Assembly (NCBI RefSeq): GCF_030813355.1
Contig: NZ_JAUSUD010000001.1
Location: 310,001 to 374,000 of the forward strand
Direction: 5' to 3'
DNA: 64,000 nt
Source: Metabacillus malikii
GTDB taxonomy: Bacteria > Bacillota > Bacilli > Bacillales > Bacillaceae
Part shown: one piece after another, positions 50,962 through 60,302 of the stretch
Layout of the letters: the number at the start of each line of letters is the position of its first letter
How positions within the stretch are numbered: the stretch's first letter is position 1
Position numbers and translations under genes: made by a program
The notes under the pieces: generated by a model
Databases searched by the model: none
Seen by the model: only the letters and a program-made list of their open reading frames with translations
What the model was told of the DNA's origin: nothing

Positions 50962-51842
50962 TGGAACATGTAATTGAATGTAAAAATGTACATAAAAAGT
51001 TTGATGGTTTTCAATTAAAGGACGTATCGATAACGATTAAAAAAGGGTTCATCACAGGGTTTATCGGTGAAAATGGAGCTGGGAAATCAACAACTATTAA
51101 ATTGATGATGAATTTATTGAAACCTGATAGCGGAACAATTTCGGTCTTTGGACTGAATTATCAGGAACATGAAAAAGAGATAAAACAAAGAATTGGCTTT
51201 GTTTATGACAAAAATATCTTCTATGAAAATATTACATTAGCGGAGATGAAACGTATGATTAAACCAGCCTATATAAAATGGGATGACAATCACTTCGTTC
51301 ACTATGTTAAAAAATTTGAATTGCCGTTAAATAAAAAAATGAAGACATTTTCTAAGGGGATGATGATGAAAGCTTCATTAGTAATCGCTTTATCACATCA
51401 TGCGGAACTTATCATCATGGATGAGCCTACATCTGGATTAGACCCAAGTTTTCGGAGAGAATTGTTAGATATTTTGCATGATCTTATGCAAGATGAGGAG
51501 AAAACAATCTTCTTTTCCACTCATATTACGTCTGATTTGGAACGGATTGCGGATTATATTACGTACATACATAATGGTGAGCATATTTTCACTAAAGAAT
51601 CCTACGAAATCGCAGAGGAGTACGCCATCGTCAAAGGTGGAGTTGAGTTATTAGACCGCGATACAGCACAGGAATTTATCTCAATTCGGAAATCAAAGCA
51701 TGGGTTTGAGGCTTTATCATCTAATAAGGCAAAAGTAGAGAAACAGTTTGGAGATATGGCGTTAATTGAGAAACCTACTCTTGAAGATATTATGTATTTT
51801 ACAAAGAAAGGGGAAAATCAATATGCTCAATTTACTACGTAA
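50958..51842 (+). CDS. ABC transporter ATP-binding protein
   Basis: 294 residues; ATG 50958 or 50961 (GGAGG 4 or 7 bases upstream; the second has better spacing). Walker A GENGAGKSTTIKLMM, signature TFSKGMMMKASLVIALS (SKGM instead of SGGQ, common in this branch), Walker B LIIMDEPTSGLDP and switch His in FFSTHITSD. Overlaps the permease gene by 20 bp. Drug or lantibiotic/cell-wall-active peptide export is likely by analogy, not shown. Confidence 0.9.
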   Translation: MMEHVIECKNVHKKFDGFQLKDVSITIKKGFITGFIGENGAGKSTTIKLMMNLLKPDSGTISVFGLNYQEHEKEIKQRIGFVYDKNIFYENITLAEMKRMIKPAYIKWDDNHFVHYVKKFELPLNKKMKTFSKGMMMKASLVIALSHHAELIIMDEPTSGLDPSFRRELLDILHDLMQDEEKTIFFSTHITSDLERIADYITYIHNGEHIFTKESYEIAEEYAIVKGGVELLDRDTAQEFISIRKSKHGFEALSSNKAKVEKQFGDMALIEKPTLEDIMYFTKKGENQYAQFTT

Positions 51843-52431
51843 AGATATCATCTTGCACAAACAAATGTTCGTGATTCTGTTACCGATACTGCTTGTTTAT
51901 TTATTTTTAGGTGCTTCTCATATATTAGTAGGCTTTGTGTTTAGTACGGTAATGGTTATGACTTCTTTTGCAATGGATGAAAAGTCGGAGATTAATATGT
52001 TACTTAATTCTTTACCTTATACACGAAACGAAATTGTCAGTTCAAAATATCTAGGTGTATTTGTCTTAACTTTTATCGTCGTAGTGACCATATTTATTGG
52101 GAATATCATTTTTAATCAAGAATTAATACCTTTTATCGATATATTCTTTATTTTTATTATCGTGATGATGTTTGCAGCTGTCTTGTTGCCTTTTTCTTAT
52201 AAATTTAAGAGCCAGTATTTGTTAATAGCTTCGATTGTTTTATTTCTAGTCTATATGGTAGTCGTTAACTTCCTCATCAGAAATTTAAACGATATCATTA
52301 GAGAGTTTATACAAAGGTTGCTAAGCGCACAAAACATGATGGTTTACTTGTTTATCACAGTGATTATTGGAGGTATATATGCAGGTTCCTGGATTCTTTC
52401 CACTCATATATATAGGAAGAAATTATTTTAG
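51823..52431 (+). CDS. ABC-2 type permease
   Basis: 202 residues from ATG 51823 (AAAGGGG site) inside the end of the ATPase gene. Starts MLNLLRKDIILHKQMFVILL; about six spans, including ILLVYLFLGASHILVGFVFS, VFVLTFIVVVTIFIGNIIF, IFFIFIIVMMFAAVLLPFSY and a C-terminal IGGIYAGSWILS. Forms a homodimeric or simple exporter with the upstream ATPase under the YtrA-type regulator. Confidence 0.85.
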   Translation: MLNLLRKDIILHKQMFVILLPILLVYLFLGASHILVGFVFSTVMVMTSFAMDEKSEINMLLNSLPYTRNEIVSSKYLGVFVLTFIVVVTIFIGNIIFNQELIPFIDIFFIFIIVMMFAAVLLPFSYKFKSQYLLIASIVLFLVYMVVVNFLIRNLNDIIREFIQRLLSAQNMMVYLFITVIIGGIYAGSWILSTHIYRKKLF

Positions 52432-52494
52432 GGGTAGCCCTACTAGTAGCTAAAATATATTTGCAAACTAAAACTAAAAACGGGGGATGAACAG

Positions 52495-52794
52495 ATGGTA
52501 ATGAAACGAAAGAAAGATGGTCCTGCATCATTGCGTCGATGTATTGCAGCTCTTGGACTTTTTCTTTGTTTGCTATTAATGATGTACCTTTTTGATACTA
52601 CACCGTGGACACTTAATTTTCGCGAAGGGACCTTATTTGAAAATCTATTAAATTCTACTTTTTTTACGGAATGGTTTGTTCCATACCGGACACCAGAGTT
52701 TAACGTTTTAACGGTTTTGTTTGCAGTAATTTTTGTACCAGAAATTATTATTAGTACGATTGAATATATTAATGCCAGAAGGAAAAAACAATAA
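52495..52794 (+). CDS. YfzA-like membrane protein
   Basis: 99 residues after GGGGGATG. Span 1 CIAALGLFLCLLLMMYLF, an outside loop with NSTFFTEWFVPYRTPEFN, and span 2 VLTVLFAVIFVPEIIIST. The LLNSxFFTEWFxxYxTPxFN block matches what I remember of Bacillus YfzA. Function unknown. The 220 bases after it show no gene, only a degenerate dyad. Confidence 0.65.
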   Translation: MVMKRKKDGPASLRRCIAALGLFLCLLLMMYLFDTTPWTLNFREGTLFENLLNSTFFTEWFVPYRTPEFNVLTVLFAVIFVPEIIISTIEYINARRKKQ

Positions 52795-53019
52795 ATTGAA
52801 CTTTTTTAAAGGAGTATGAAATTGATTGTTTTCAATTTGTGAAGAGAGTGGGGGAAAGTGTGTAGAAGCTAGACGGCTAAGGGGCAGACCCTTCCAACAT
52901 CCACTTGGGTATGAAGTGACTCAAAACAATAGCGTCATTTTCTTGCAACCTTTAACGATTTTGAACTGCCCAAGGGTATAAAAATAACATTTGGTTGGTA
53001 GTGTTAAATGCATAAATAG

Positions 53020-53056
53020 AAAAGCCCTCATGAAGCATAAACACTTCATAAGAGCC
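53020..53056 (-). terminator. terminator of the gluconate operon
   Basis: On the minus strand GGCTCTTATGAAG pairs with CTTCATGAGGGC, followed by TTTTCTATTTATG, 15 bp after the gntZ stop. Confidence 0.85.
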
Positions 53057-53071
53057 TAATATACATTCTAC

Positions 53072-54475
53072 TTATTGCCAGTTTGTATGGAAGACACCTT
53101 CACGATCAATTCTCTCATAAGTATGAGCACCGAAGTAATCGCGTTGAGCCTGAAGGAGACTGGCATTAGAACGGCCATTTCGATAGCTGTCATAGTAAGT
53201 AAGTGATGAGCTAAGGCATGGGAACGAAATACCTGAAAGAACGCCATCACTGACAACCTTGCGTAAGCCGATTTGGTATGCTTTCACCTTATCAGCAAAG
53301 AATGGGGCAAGAAGTAGATTTGTTAATTGTTCTTGTTTACTGAATGATTGGCTAATTACATTCAAAAAGTCTGCACGAATGATACAGCCACCACGGAAGA
53401 TTAGTGCGATATCCTTTAAAGGTAAATCCCAGTCATAAAGGTCTGAGCTCATTTTATATTGCGCAAAGCCTTGTGTGTAGGCGCAAACTTTCCCCATGTA
53501 CAATGCTTGACGAATAGACTCGATCCATTGTTCTTTATCAAGCTCTTGTAGCTCAGCTTCTGGACCGGATAAAACGTCTTCTGCTCGAACACGTTCTTCT
53601 TTTAATGAAGAAATATAGCGAGCGAATAATGATTCGGTAATGATGGATGATGGGATACCATTATCAATTGCTTGCATGCTTGTCCATTTTCCGGTTCCTT
53701 TTTGACCCGTTTTATCGAGGATAACATCAATTAACGGAAGGCCTGTTAATTCGTCTTTTTTACGTAAAATTTCCGCAGTTATCTCGATTAAATAGCTTTT
53801 CAGTTCACCTTGATTCCAAGTTTCAAAAATTTCCGCAATTTCATCAACTTGTAAATGTAGTCTATTTCGTAAAAATGTGTAGGCTTCAGCAATTAATTGC
53901 ATATCGGCATACTCGATCCCGTTATGAACCATTTTGACAAAATGACCGGCACCCTTTGGACCAATATAGACACAGCAAGGGTCTCCGTCAACTTGTGCAG
54001 CGATTTTCGTTAGAATAGGTGCTACCTTATCGTAAACGTCTTTATCACCGCCAGGCATTATCGAAGGTCCTGTTAATGCACCGACCTCACCGCCAGAAAT
54101 TCCGATGCCTAAATAGCCAATTCCTTTTGTCTTTAACTCATCATAGCGACGCTCAGTATCTTGATAGTGGGAGTTACCGCCATCCATAATGACATCGCCT
54201 TCCTCAAGGAAAGGAACAACAGAGCTAATAACAGAATCAATCGCTTTTCCAGCCGTTACCATCACAAAGATTTTACGTGGAACTTCTAAAGATTGGACAA
54301 AGTCTTGCACTTCATAATAGGGGAGAAGAGATTGTGCTTCCTTTTTTTCCATAAGTTTGTCTGTTAAATCTCTCGTGTAATTATAGACTGCTACTTTCTC
54401 TCCATGATTCGCCATATTTAAGGCGATATTACTTCCCATAACTCCTAAACCGATAACACCAATTGTATTAAACAT
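53072..54475 (-). CDS. gntZ: 6-phosphogluconate dehydrogenase, decarboxylating (GntZ)
   Basis: 467 residues from ATG 54475 (GGGAG eight bases upstream); longer in-frame starts lack a site. Rossmann motif TIGVIGLGVMGSNIALNMAN, substrate loop DGGNSHYQDT, ISGGEVGALTGPSIMPGG, catalytic Lys in GPKGAGHFVKMVHNGIEY, and the C-terminal GRSNASLLQAQRDYFGAHTY. Oxidises 6-phosphogluconate to ribulose 5-phosphate and CO2. Last gene of the gnt operon, after gntP by 89 bp. Confidence 0.95.
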   Translation of the reverse strand: MFNTIGVIGLGVMGSNIALNMANHGEKVAVYNYTRDLTDKLMEKKEAQSLLPYYEVQDFVQSLEVPRKIFVMVTAGKAIDSVISSVVPFLEEGDVIMDGGNSHYQDTERRYDELKTKGIGYLGIGISGGEVGALTGPSIMPGGDKDVYDKVAPILTKIAAQVDGDPCCVYIGPKGAGHFVKMVHNGIEYADMQLIAEAYTFLRNRLHLQVDEIAEIFETWNQGELKSYLIEITAEILRKKDELTGLPLIDVILDKTGQKGTGKWTSMQAIDNGIPSSIITESLFARYISSLKEERVRAEDVLSGPEAELQELDKEQWIESIRQALYMGKVCAYTQGFAQYKMSSDLYDWDLPLKDIALIFRGGCIIRADFLNVISQSFSKQEQLTNLLLAPFFADKVKAYQIGLRKVVSDGVLSGISFPCLSSSLTYYDSYRNGRSNASLLQAQRDYFGAHTYERIDREGVFHTNWQ

Positions 54476-54564
54476 TTTATTTACTCCCTTTTTCTCAGAT
54501 GAATAGGCAGTAAACTCGCACAAAAAAGATAGAGTTTACTGCCTTACCTATAAGTAGTATGGAC

Positions 54565-55911
54565 TTACACAAATAAACTTAGTAATAAAGTAAATCCTAA
54601 TCCTGCTACAGCAATGATTGTTTCTAGTAATGTCCATGTGGCGAATGTTTCTTTCATGGTTAAACCGAAGTATTCCTTAAACATCCAGAAACCTGCGTCA
54701 TTTACATGTGATGCGATGACACTACCTGCACCTGTTGCTAGAACGACTAACGCAAGGTTTACGTCAGATTGACCTAACATTGGAATCACAAGTCCTGCAG
54801 TTGTTAAGGCTGCAACGGTTGCTGACCCTAATGAAATACGTAGGATTGCAGCGATTATCCATGCAAGCAAGATGGGTGATAAATTTGTTGCACTAAATAA
54901 ATCTGCTACATAATCACCAACACCGCCATCAATTAACACTTGTTTGAAGGCACCGCCACCACCGATAATTAATAGCATCATACCGATATGTGTGATGGCT
55001 GTTGTACAAGATTCCATCACGGTTTTGATTGGGATTTTTCTCGCTAAGCCCATTGTATAAACAGCAACTAATAATGAGATTAACATAGATGTCGATGCAT
55101 CCCCAATAAAACGAATTGCAGCAAGTATACTATTATCTTCAAAGCCGATTGTTTTTTGCAATAAATTAATAATGGTTGCAATCGACATTAAGATGACCGG
55201 AAGCATCGCAGTAAAAACACTAATACCAAATCCAGGTGTTTCTTCTAATTTAAATGTTTTTTGTTCACCTAAAGAGGCAATACTACCTGTTTTTGTGAAA
55301 GAGTTCGGAACAAGCTTTTTCGCAATTTTTGTGAAGATTGGACCTGCTAAAATAACAGTAGGAACGGCAACGATAAAGCCGTAAAGTAATACCTCACCAA
55401 GGTTTGCCCCATATTCACCAGCGATGACGGTTGGGCCAGGGTGGGGTGGTAAAAATCCGTGTGTGACTGACAATGCTGCTGCCATCGGAATACCGAGAAA
55501 CAAAACTGAAACTTTTAATTCTTTCGAGATTGCAAAAACAATTGGAATTAATAAAACTAGTCCAACTTCAAAGAATAAGGCAACACCAATAATAAATGAC
55601 GCAACAACGACAGCCCATTGAATATTTTTTTCGCCGAATTTATTGACGAGGGTCATCGCAATCCGTTGTGCACCACCGGCATCAGCGATTAATCTTCCAA
55701 GCATTGCACCAAGTCCGAAGATTAATGCTAAATGTCCGAGAGTTCCGCCTAATCCAGCTTCAATCGTTTTAACGATCTGGTCAAGTGGCATTCCAAGTGC
55801 TAAAGCAACACCGAAGGAAACAATGATTAACGAAATAAATGTGTTTAATTTCAATCCCATAATTAAAATGAGTAATGCTACGATTCCGATAGCTACGATA
55901 ACTAATGGCAT
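54565..55911 (-). CDS. gntP: gluconate:H+ symporter GntP
   Basis: 448 residues after TTTGGAGG. Twelve or more spans of the GntP family: MPLVIVAIGIVALLILIMGL, FGLGAMLGRLIADAGGAQRI, VTHGFLPPHPGPTVIAGEYG (the conserved PPHPGP turn), GGGGAFKQVLIDGGVGDYVA, LRISLGSATVAALTTAGLVI, GSVIASHVNDAGFWMFKEYF. Imports gluconate. Middle gene of the operon, between gntK and gntZ. Confidence 0.95.
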   Translation of the reverse strand: MPLVIVAIGIVALLILIMGLKLNTFISLIIVSFGVALALGMPLDQIVKTIEAGLGGTLGHLALIFGLGAMLGRLIADAGGAQRIAMTLVNKFGEKNIQWAVVVASFIIGVALFFEVGLVLLIPIVFAISKELKVSVLFLGIPMAAALSVTHGFLPPHPGPTVIAGEYGANLGEVLLYGFIVAVPTVILAGPIFTKIAKKLVPNSFTKTGSIASLGEQKTFKLEETPGFGISVFTAMLPVILMSIATIINLLQKTIGFEDNSILAAIRFIGDASTSMLISLLVAVYTMGLARKIPIKTVMESCTTAITHIGMMLLIIGGGGAFKQVLIDGGVGDYVADLFSATNLSPILLAWIIAAILRISLGSATVAALTTAGLVIPMLGQSDVNLALVVLATGAGSVIASHVNDAGFWMFKEYFGLTMKETFATWTLLETIIAVAGLGFTLLLSLFV

Positions 55912-55934
55912 GATAAATCCTCCAAATGTTTATT

Positions 55935-57470
55935 CTAGTTGAGTAAATTTCTTTGATAAGTCGCAATACGTGTATAATCTTCTGTTAAGACTCTTGATAA
56001 ACTGATGAAAATTGGCATCAATTCTCGATATTCCTTTGTAGCTTCCTCTTTTGGAGCATGCTTATAAGTGCTGCCAATCATTTCTGAAACGATTTCAAAA
56101 TTGTCAATCTTCCCAGTTGCATAAAGACCTAAAATACAAGCACCAAGGCATGAGCTTTCATAGCTTTCCGGAACGACTACTTCAGATTCAAAAATATCGG
56201 CCATCATTTGGCGCCATACTTCTGATCGTGCGAAGCCTCCAGTTGCCTGAATCCTTGTCACAGGACCATCCATACATTCTGTTAAGGCAAGAAACACTGT
56301 GTATAAATTGTATATGACACCTTCCAAGGCAGCGCGAATCATATGCTCTTTTTTATGTGACATTGTTAAGCCGAAAAATGAACCGCGTACATCTGGATTC
56401 CAAAGTGGGGCACGTTCACCAGCGAGGTAGGGGTGAAATAAGAGTCCATCAGAACCTGGTCTTACTCGTTCGGCAATTTTTGTTAATACCTCGTATGGGT
56501 CAATGCCTAATCTTTTCGCTGTTTCCACTTCAGAGGAGGCAAGCTCATCTCTTATCCAGCGAAGCACCATTCCGCCATTGTTAACAGGACCACCGATTAC
56601 CCAATGGTTTTCCGTTAAGGCGTAACAAAAAATTCGTTCTTTATCATCTGTTTGCGGCTTATCAATGATTGTCCGAATGGCGCCGCTCGTTCCTATCGTT
56701 ATCGCGACTTCACCTTTTTGAATCGCGTTAACTCCAAGGTTTGATAAAACACCGTCACTTGCCCCGATGACAAATGGTGTGTCAGGATGAATTCCGATTT
56801 GTCGGGCTAATTTAGGTTGGCAGTTGCTAAATAGTTCTGTAGTTGGTACGAGTTTCGATAATTTATCAGTTGTAATTCCCGCAATTTGTAAAGCTTCTTC
56901 ATCCCATTGCAACGTTTCGAGATTCATCATTCCCATTGCAGAGGCGAGGGAGTGATCGACGACATATTCGTCAAAGAACTTGAAGAAAATATATTCCTTA
57001 ATACCGATATACTTTTTCACCTTGTTAGCGATTTCACGACGGTCATTTTCAATCCAGGTAATTTTCGTTAATGGTGACATTGGATGAATTGGTGTACCAG
57101 TTCGCCTGTACACTTGATGACCGTTTAATTCATCCTTGATTTTATGGGCCCATGCTTCACTGCGATTATCTGCCCATGTAATACATGGTGTGAGCGGCTT
57201 ATCATCTTGTCCAACGGCAATCAAACTGTGCATTGCACTGCTGAATGAAACAAAGCCAACTTTCTTTTCCGGATGTTTTTTCGTAATCGATGTCATCGCT
57301 TGTAATACAGCTTGAAAAATTTCATCTGGATTTTGCTCTGCCGTCGAAATATCGGGAGTATGTAGCGGGTAACCGATATTTTCATTCGCAATAACCTGAC
57401 CCTTTTCAGTAAATAAAACTGCTTTCGTACTTGTCGTACCAATATCAATCCCTAACATATAGCTAGTCAT
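55935..57470 (-). CDS. gntK: gluconokinase GntK
   Basis: 511 residues from ATG 57470 (AAAGGAG), overlapping the end of gntR by 8 bp. FGGY kinase: YMLGIDIGTTSTKAVLFTEK, TPCITWADNRSEAWAHKIKD, MSPLTKITWIEND, ITIGTSGAIRT, GLLFHPYLAGERAPLWNPDV, IQATGGFARSEVWRQMMADI. Phosphorylates gluconate to 6-phosphogluconate for GntZ. Coupled translation with gntR. Confidence 0.95.
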   Translation of the reverse strand: MTSYMLGIDIGTTSTKAVLFTEKGQVIANENIGYPLHTPDISTAEQNPDEIFQAVLQAMTSITKKHPEKKVGFVSFSSAMHSLIAVGQDDKPLTPCITWADNRSEAWAHKIKDELNGHQVYRRTGTPIHPMSPLTKITWIENDRREIANKVKKYIGIKEYIFFKFFDEYVVDHSLASAMGMMNLETLQWDEEALQIAGITTDKLSKLVPTTELFSNCQPKLARQIGIHPDTPFVIGASDGVLSNLGVNAIQKGEVAITIGTSGAIRTIIDKPQTDDKERIFCYALTENHWVIGGPVNNGGMVLRWIRDELASSEVETAKRLGIDPYEVLTKIAERVRPGSDGLLFHPYLAGERAPLWNPDVRGSFFGLTMSHKKEHMIRAALEGVIYNLYTVFLALTECMDGPVTRIQATGGFARSEVWRQMMADIFESEVVVPESYESSCLGACILGLYATGKIDNFEIVSEMIGSTYKHAPKEEATKEYRELMPIFISLSRVLTEDYTRIATYQRNLLN

Positions 57471-58194
57471 TATTTTGTTCGACTCCTTTTGAATACATTT
57501 GTTGTGATATCCATAGGTCTTCAACTTTTCCTTGAACATCATCAAAGTTTTCATGTAAAGACTTAATCATCAGTTCGCGATTTCGATTTTTAATCGCTTC
57601 CAAATATAGCTCATGATTGTTAATGATTCTTGTGAAATCCTCATGCTTTTCTTTGAAACGAGTTCGCATTGAGATAAGAATAAAGCTTTCCATAACCGGC
57701 TTTAAATTTTCCCAAATCATCAGGATGTATGAGTGGTTAACTGAGCGAATAATCGTTTCGTGAAACAGGACATCTTGATAGGAAAAATCGTCAGCGTCAT
57801 GATATTTAATCGCAACCTTCATCATTTCGATTATTTTGCTAAGTTCAATGACGAGCTCGGTTGTGTCAATTTTGACAAGTCGCTCAAACACAAAAGTTTC
57901 AATGAGTAAGCGGACATCATAAATTTCTTCAATTTCCTTTTCGGTTAAGCCAATGACAACTGCACCCATTCTTTCTAAGCGAATGATATTTTCAGATGCA
58001 AGAATTTTTAGTGCGTCTCGAATAGGAGACCTACTCACGGCAAAATCGGCAGCTAATTTATTTTCAGATAGAACGGTACCGCTTTCAATTAGGCCAGAAA
58101 TAATTCTCATTCTTAGCTCATAAGCAACTCGGTCGCCAGCGGAAGCCTTTGCTAGCCATTTTGAAGGATAAAGTAATTCCTTTGATTCTGACAT
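57463..58194 (-). CDS. gntR: GntR, repressor of the gluconate operon
   Basis: 243 residues. FadR-subfamily: N-terminal wHTH (AYELRMRIISGLIESGTVLS, ENKLAADFAVSRSPIRDALK, ILASENIIRLERMGAVVIGL) and a helical FCD-type effector domain with His residues (FHETIIRSVNHSYILMIWEN) for ligand/metal. First gene of gntR-gntK-gntP-gntZ as in B. subtilis. A palindrome 26 bp upstream matches the known operator; gluconate is the expected inducer. Confidence 0.95.
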   Translation of the reverse strand: MSESKELLYPSKWLAKASAGDRVAYELRMRIISGLIESGTVLSENKLAADFAVSRSPIRDALKILASENIIRLERMGAVVIGLTEKEIEEIYDVRLLIETFVFERLVKIDTTELVIELSKIIEMMKVAIKYHDADDFSYQDVLFHETIIRSVNHSYILMIWENLKPVMESFILISMRTRFKEKHEDFTRIINNHELYLEAIKNRNRELMIKSLHENFDDVQGKVEDLWISQQMYSKGVEQNND

Positions 58195-58219
58195 TTTTTC
58201 ACCTGCTTATTATTCAAGT

Positions 58220-58237
58220 ATACTTGTATACAAGTAT
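58220..58237. promoter_or_regulatory. GntR operator
   Basis: ATACTTGTATACAAGTAT, a perfect 18-bp palindrome identical to the remembered B. subtilis gnt operator. A further overlapping half (CAAGTATACTTG, 58215-58226) extends it on the gntR side. It lies 26 bp before gntR, in the shared region with the divergent dehydrogenase gene. A near-cre sequence, TTGCAAGCGTTTTACAA (58258-58274), lies just upstream and may mediate CcpA repression. Confidence 0.85.
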
Positions 58238-58503
58238 TATATCGAAAATGAATAGCATTGCAAGCGTTTTACAAAAAGTTTTTCCTGATTGTAAATCTCA
58301 GTTTTAATGTGGAAGGATAGAAATGGTTGATTTAATAGGGGTTTAGACATGTTGGGATAATAGGTAATAGATAGTAAGATAGTAGTGAGTATTGGCTATG
58401 ATGTGACTAGTTTCACTTTTTTATATAAAATATAATCTGAATATTATAAATTCATAGGGAGGAGATTGAATACTATAATTTTTCACGAGGAGAGGTTAAA
58501 CAA

Positions 58504-59577
58504 TTGAAAAAAGTCTTTATTGTATATTTAGTGTTTATTTTCTTACTAGTTGGATGTTCATCAAGTAGACAGCAAGATGTTAATATTGAGTCCAATCGTG
58601 AACAAAAAAATGACCAATTAGAAGTAATTGCTGACAATCTAAATGTCCCTTGGTCGATTACAAAGCTTGATGATACGTTTTATCTGACGGAAAGACCTGG
58701 AACAATTGTGAAAGTAGAAGATGGAATTGTGGAGAGACAAAGCGTGGAACTAGCAAAGAAGGTTTCGACGACTTCAGAGGATGGGGTGCTCGGGTTTGTG
58801 CTCGCGCCTGACTTTAAGGACTCGGGTCTCGCCTATGGGTATTATACATATGAGGACAATGGCGGTATGTTGAACCGTGTTGTCACACTTCAATTAGAGG
58901 GTAACATTTGGAAAGAAGAACGTGTGCTTCTCGATAAAATACCAGGTAACTCCTGGCATAATGGTGGGCGCCTCAAAATTGGACCTGACGAAAAGCTCTA
59001 TGTAACAACTGGGGATGCATATGAGAATAGTATATCCCAAGACCCTGCTAGTTTAGCTGGGAAAATATTGAGAATGAATCTAGATGGAACGATTCCGACT
59101 GATAACCCGTATCCGGATTCATACGTCTATAGCTATGGCCATCGAAATCCTCAAGGGCTGACTTGGTTACCGGATCGAACGCTTTATGCGAGTGAGCATG
59201 GGAACAGTTCACATGATGAAATCAATAAAATTGAAGCAGGTCTTAATTACGGCTGGCCAGTAATTGAAGGTGATGAAAAGCAGGAAGGCATGGTTCCGCC
59301 TCTATTTCATTCGGGACATGACGCAACTTGGGCTCCATCTGGTATGGAATATCATGACGGGAAACTGTATGTTGCTGCATTAAGAGGAACGGCTGTTTTA
59401 GAATTTAACCTTGAAACAGGAGAGTATCAGAAAGTGATTTCTGAGCTTGGTAGAATTCGAGATGTCTATATTGAGGATAACTATCTCTATTTTATTAGTA
59501 ATAATCGGGACGGTCGGGGAGAGCCAGTGGAGAATGATGATAAGCTATATAGCATATTGCTTTCTGAATTCGATTAA
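58504..59577 (+). CDS. aldose/glucose dehydrogenase-type beta-propeller lipoprotein
   Basis: 357 residues, TTG start after GAGGAGAGG. Lipobox FLLVGCSS gives a lipidated Cys at about residue 18. The propeller carries family blocks of soluble PQQ-dependent aldose sugar dehydrogenases: NLNVPWSITKLDDTFYLTER, GVLGFVLAPDFKDSGLAYGY, NSWHNGGRLKIGPDEKLYVT, YSYGHRNPQGLTWLPDRTLY, ASEHGNSSHDEINKIEAGLN, APSGMEYHDGKLYVAALRGT. Would oxidise sugars to lactones outside the cell with PQQ or an alternative. Divergent from the gluconate operon, which could take up the product. Function inferred. Confidence 0.85.
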   Translation: MKKVFIVYLVFIFLLVGCSSSRQQDVNIESNREQKNDQLEVIADNLNVPWSITKLDDTFYLTERPGTIVKVEDGIVERQSVELAKKVSTTSEDGVLGFVLAPDFKDSGLAYGYYTYEDNGGMLNRVVTLQLEGNIWKEERVLLDKIPGNSWHNGGRLKIGPDEKLYVTTGDAYENSISQDPASLAGKILRMNLDGTIPTDNPYPDSYVYSYGHRNPQGLTWLPDRTLYASEHGNSSHDEINKIEAGLNYGWPVIEGDEKQEGMVPPLFHSGHDATWAPSGMEYHDGKLYVAALRGTAVLEFNLETGEYQKVISELGRIRDVYIEDNYLYFISNNRDGRGEPVENDDKLYSILLSEFD

Positions 59578-59728
59578 TTGTTGGCAAGTAAGCTGCTTAG
59601 CATAGATTTTTTAACCATTATTTTTTAACGTAGTTAGGGATGAGAAAAATAGAATATTCTTAATTACAAAAAGTGCAAAGGTTTGATAGGTGAGGAAGTT
59701 GTGACATCAAAATCGTATACCAATACTT

Positions 59729-59767
59729 AATGGACGCTATTCTTTAATAGGATAGCGTCCATTTTTG
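59729..59767 (+). terminator. terminator after the dehydrogenase lipoprotein
   Basis: ATGGACGCTAT pairs with ATAGCGTCCAT around TCTTTAATAGG, followed by TTTTTG. Confidence 0.9.
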
Positions 59768-59821
59768 AGGGCCATTTTACTTATAGATTCATAAGTTTTA
59801 AGTTCGTGCTTAGAATTACTC

Positions 59822-59852
59822 TTGACCTTAGAGCTTACTCCAATGTTAATGT
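59822..59852 (+). promoter_or_regulatory. MerR-type promoter/operator
   Basis: TTGACC (59822-59827) and TAATGT (59847-59852) are separated by 19 bases, the lengthened spacer typical of MerR-activated promoters. The spacer holds the dyad-like CTTAGAGCTTACTCCAATG, resembling the ACCTTAGAGTN-type MerR sites. It precedes the merR-like start by 22 bp. Confidence 0.6.
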
Positions 59853-59873
59853 TGTATGTAAGGAGTGGTGAAT

Positions 59874-60302
59874 ATGCAAATTAAAGACTTTGCGAATAAA
59901 TATCAAGTGCAGGCTGATACAATTCGTTATTATGAGAAAGAAAATATCCTGAAGCCAAAAAGACGCTCAAATGGGTATCGTGAATATGACGAAGAATGCG
60001 AAAAGCAGATTGAGCTAATCATCGTGTTAAAGGAATTAGGATTTACATTAAAAGAAATACAACAGTTACTCTTACTAAAGGACGAAGCAATATCAACCAG
60101 TTGCAACAACACAACCGTTTTGTTGTTAAATGACAAAATAAGCAAACTTGAGGACAAAATTCTTTTTTATCAGAAAGCATTGAAAGTCGTGCAAACCCTT
60201 AAAGAACTAATAGTCGAGGAAAAATATCAAGAAAATAAAAAGGTGATTGAAGAAATGATAGACATGTTTTTTCGAAGTGTACATGAACGGAGGATGTTAT
60301 GA
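59874..60302 (+). CDS. MerR-family transcriptional regulator
   Basis: 142 residues from ATG 59874 (AAGGAGTGG). Winged helix: QIKDFANKYQVQADTIRYYE, KENILKPKRRSNGYREYDEE, QIELIIVLKELGFTLKEIQQ, and a coiled coil (KISKLEDKILFYQKALKVVQ). The effector part has a single Cys (STSCNNTT), so metal sensing is not evident. Its TGA overlaps the ATG of the DUF4260 gene, forming a two-gene operon. Confidence 0.9.
   Translation: MQIKDFANKYQVQADTIRYYEKENILKPKRRSNGYREYDEECEKQIELIIVLKELGFTLKEIQQLLLLKDEAISTSCNNTTVLLLNDKISKLEDKILFYQKALKVVQTLKELIVEEKYQENKKVIEEMIDMFFRSVHERRML

Noticed and set aside
55172-57000. Plus-strand open frames opposite gntP and gntK
   Set aside because: They mirror strongly supported, conserved minus-strand genes and lack ribosome sites.
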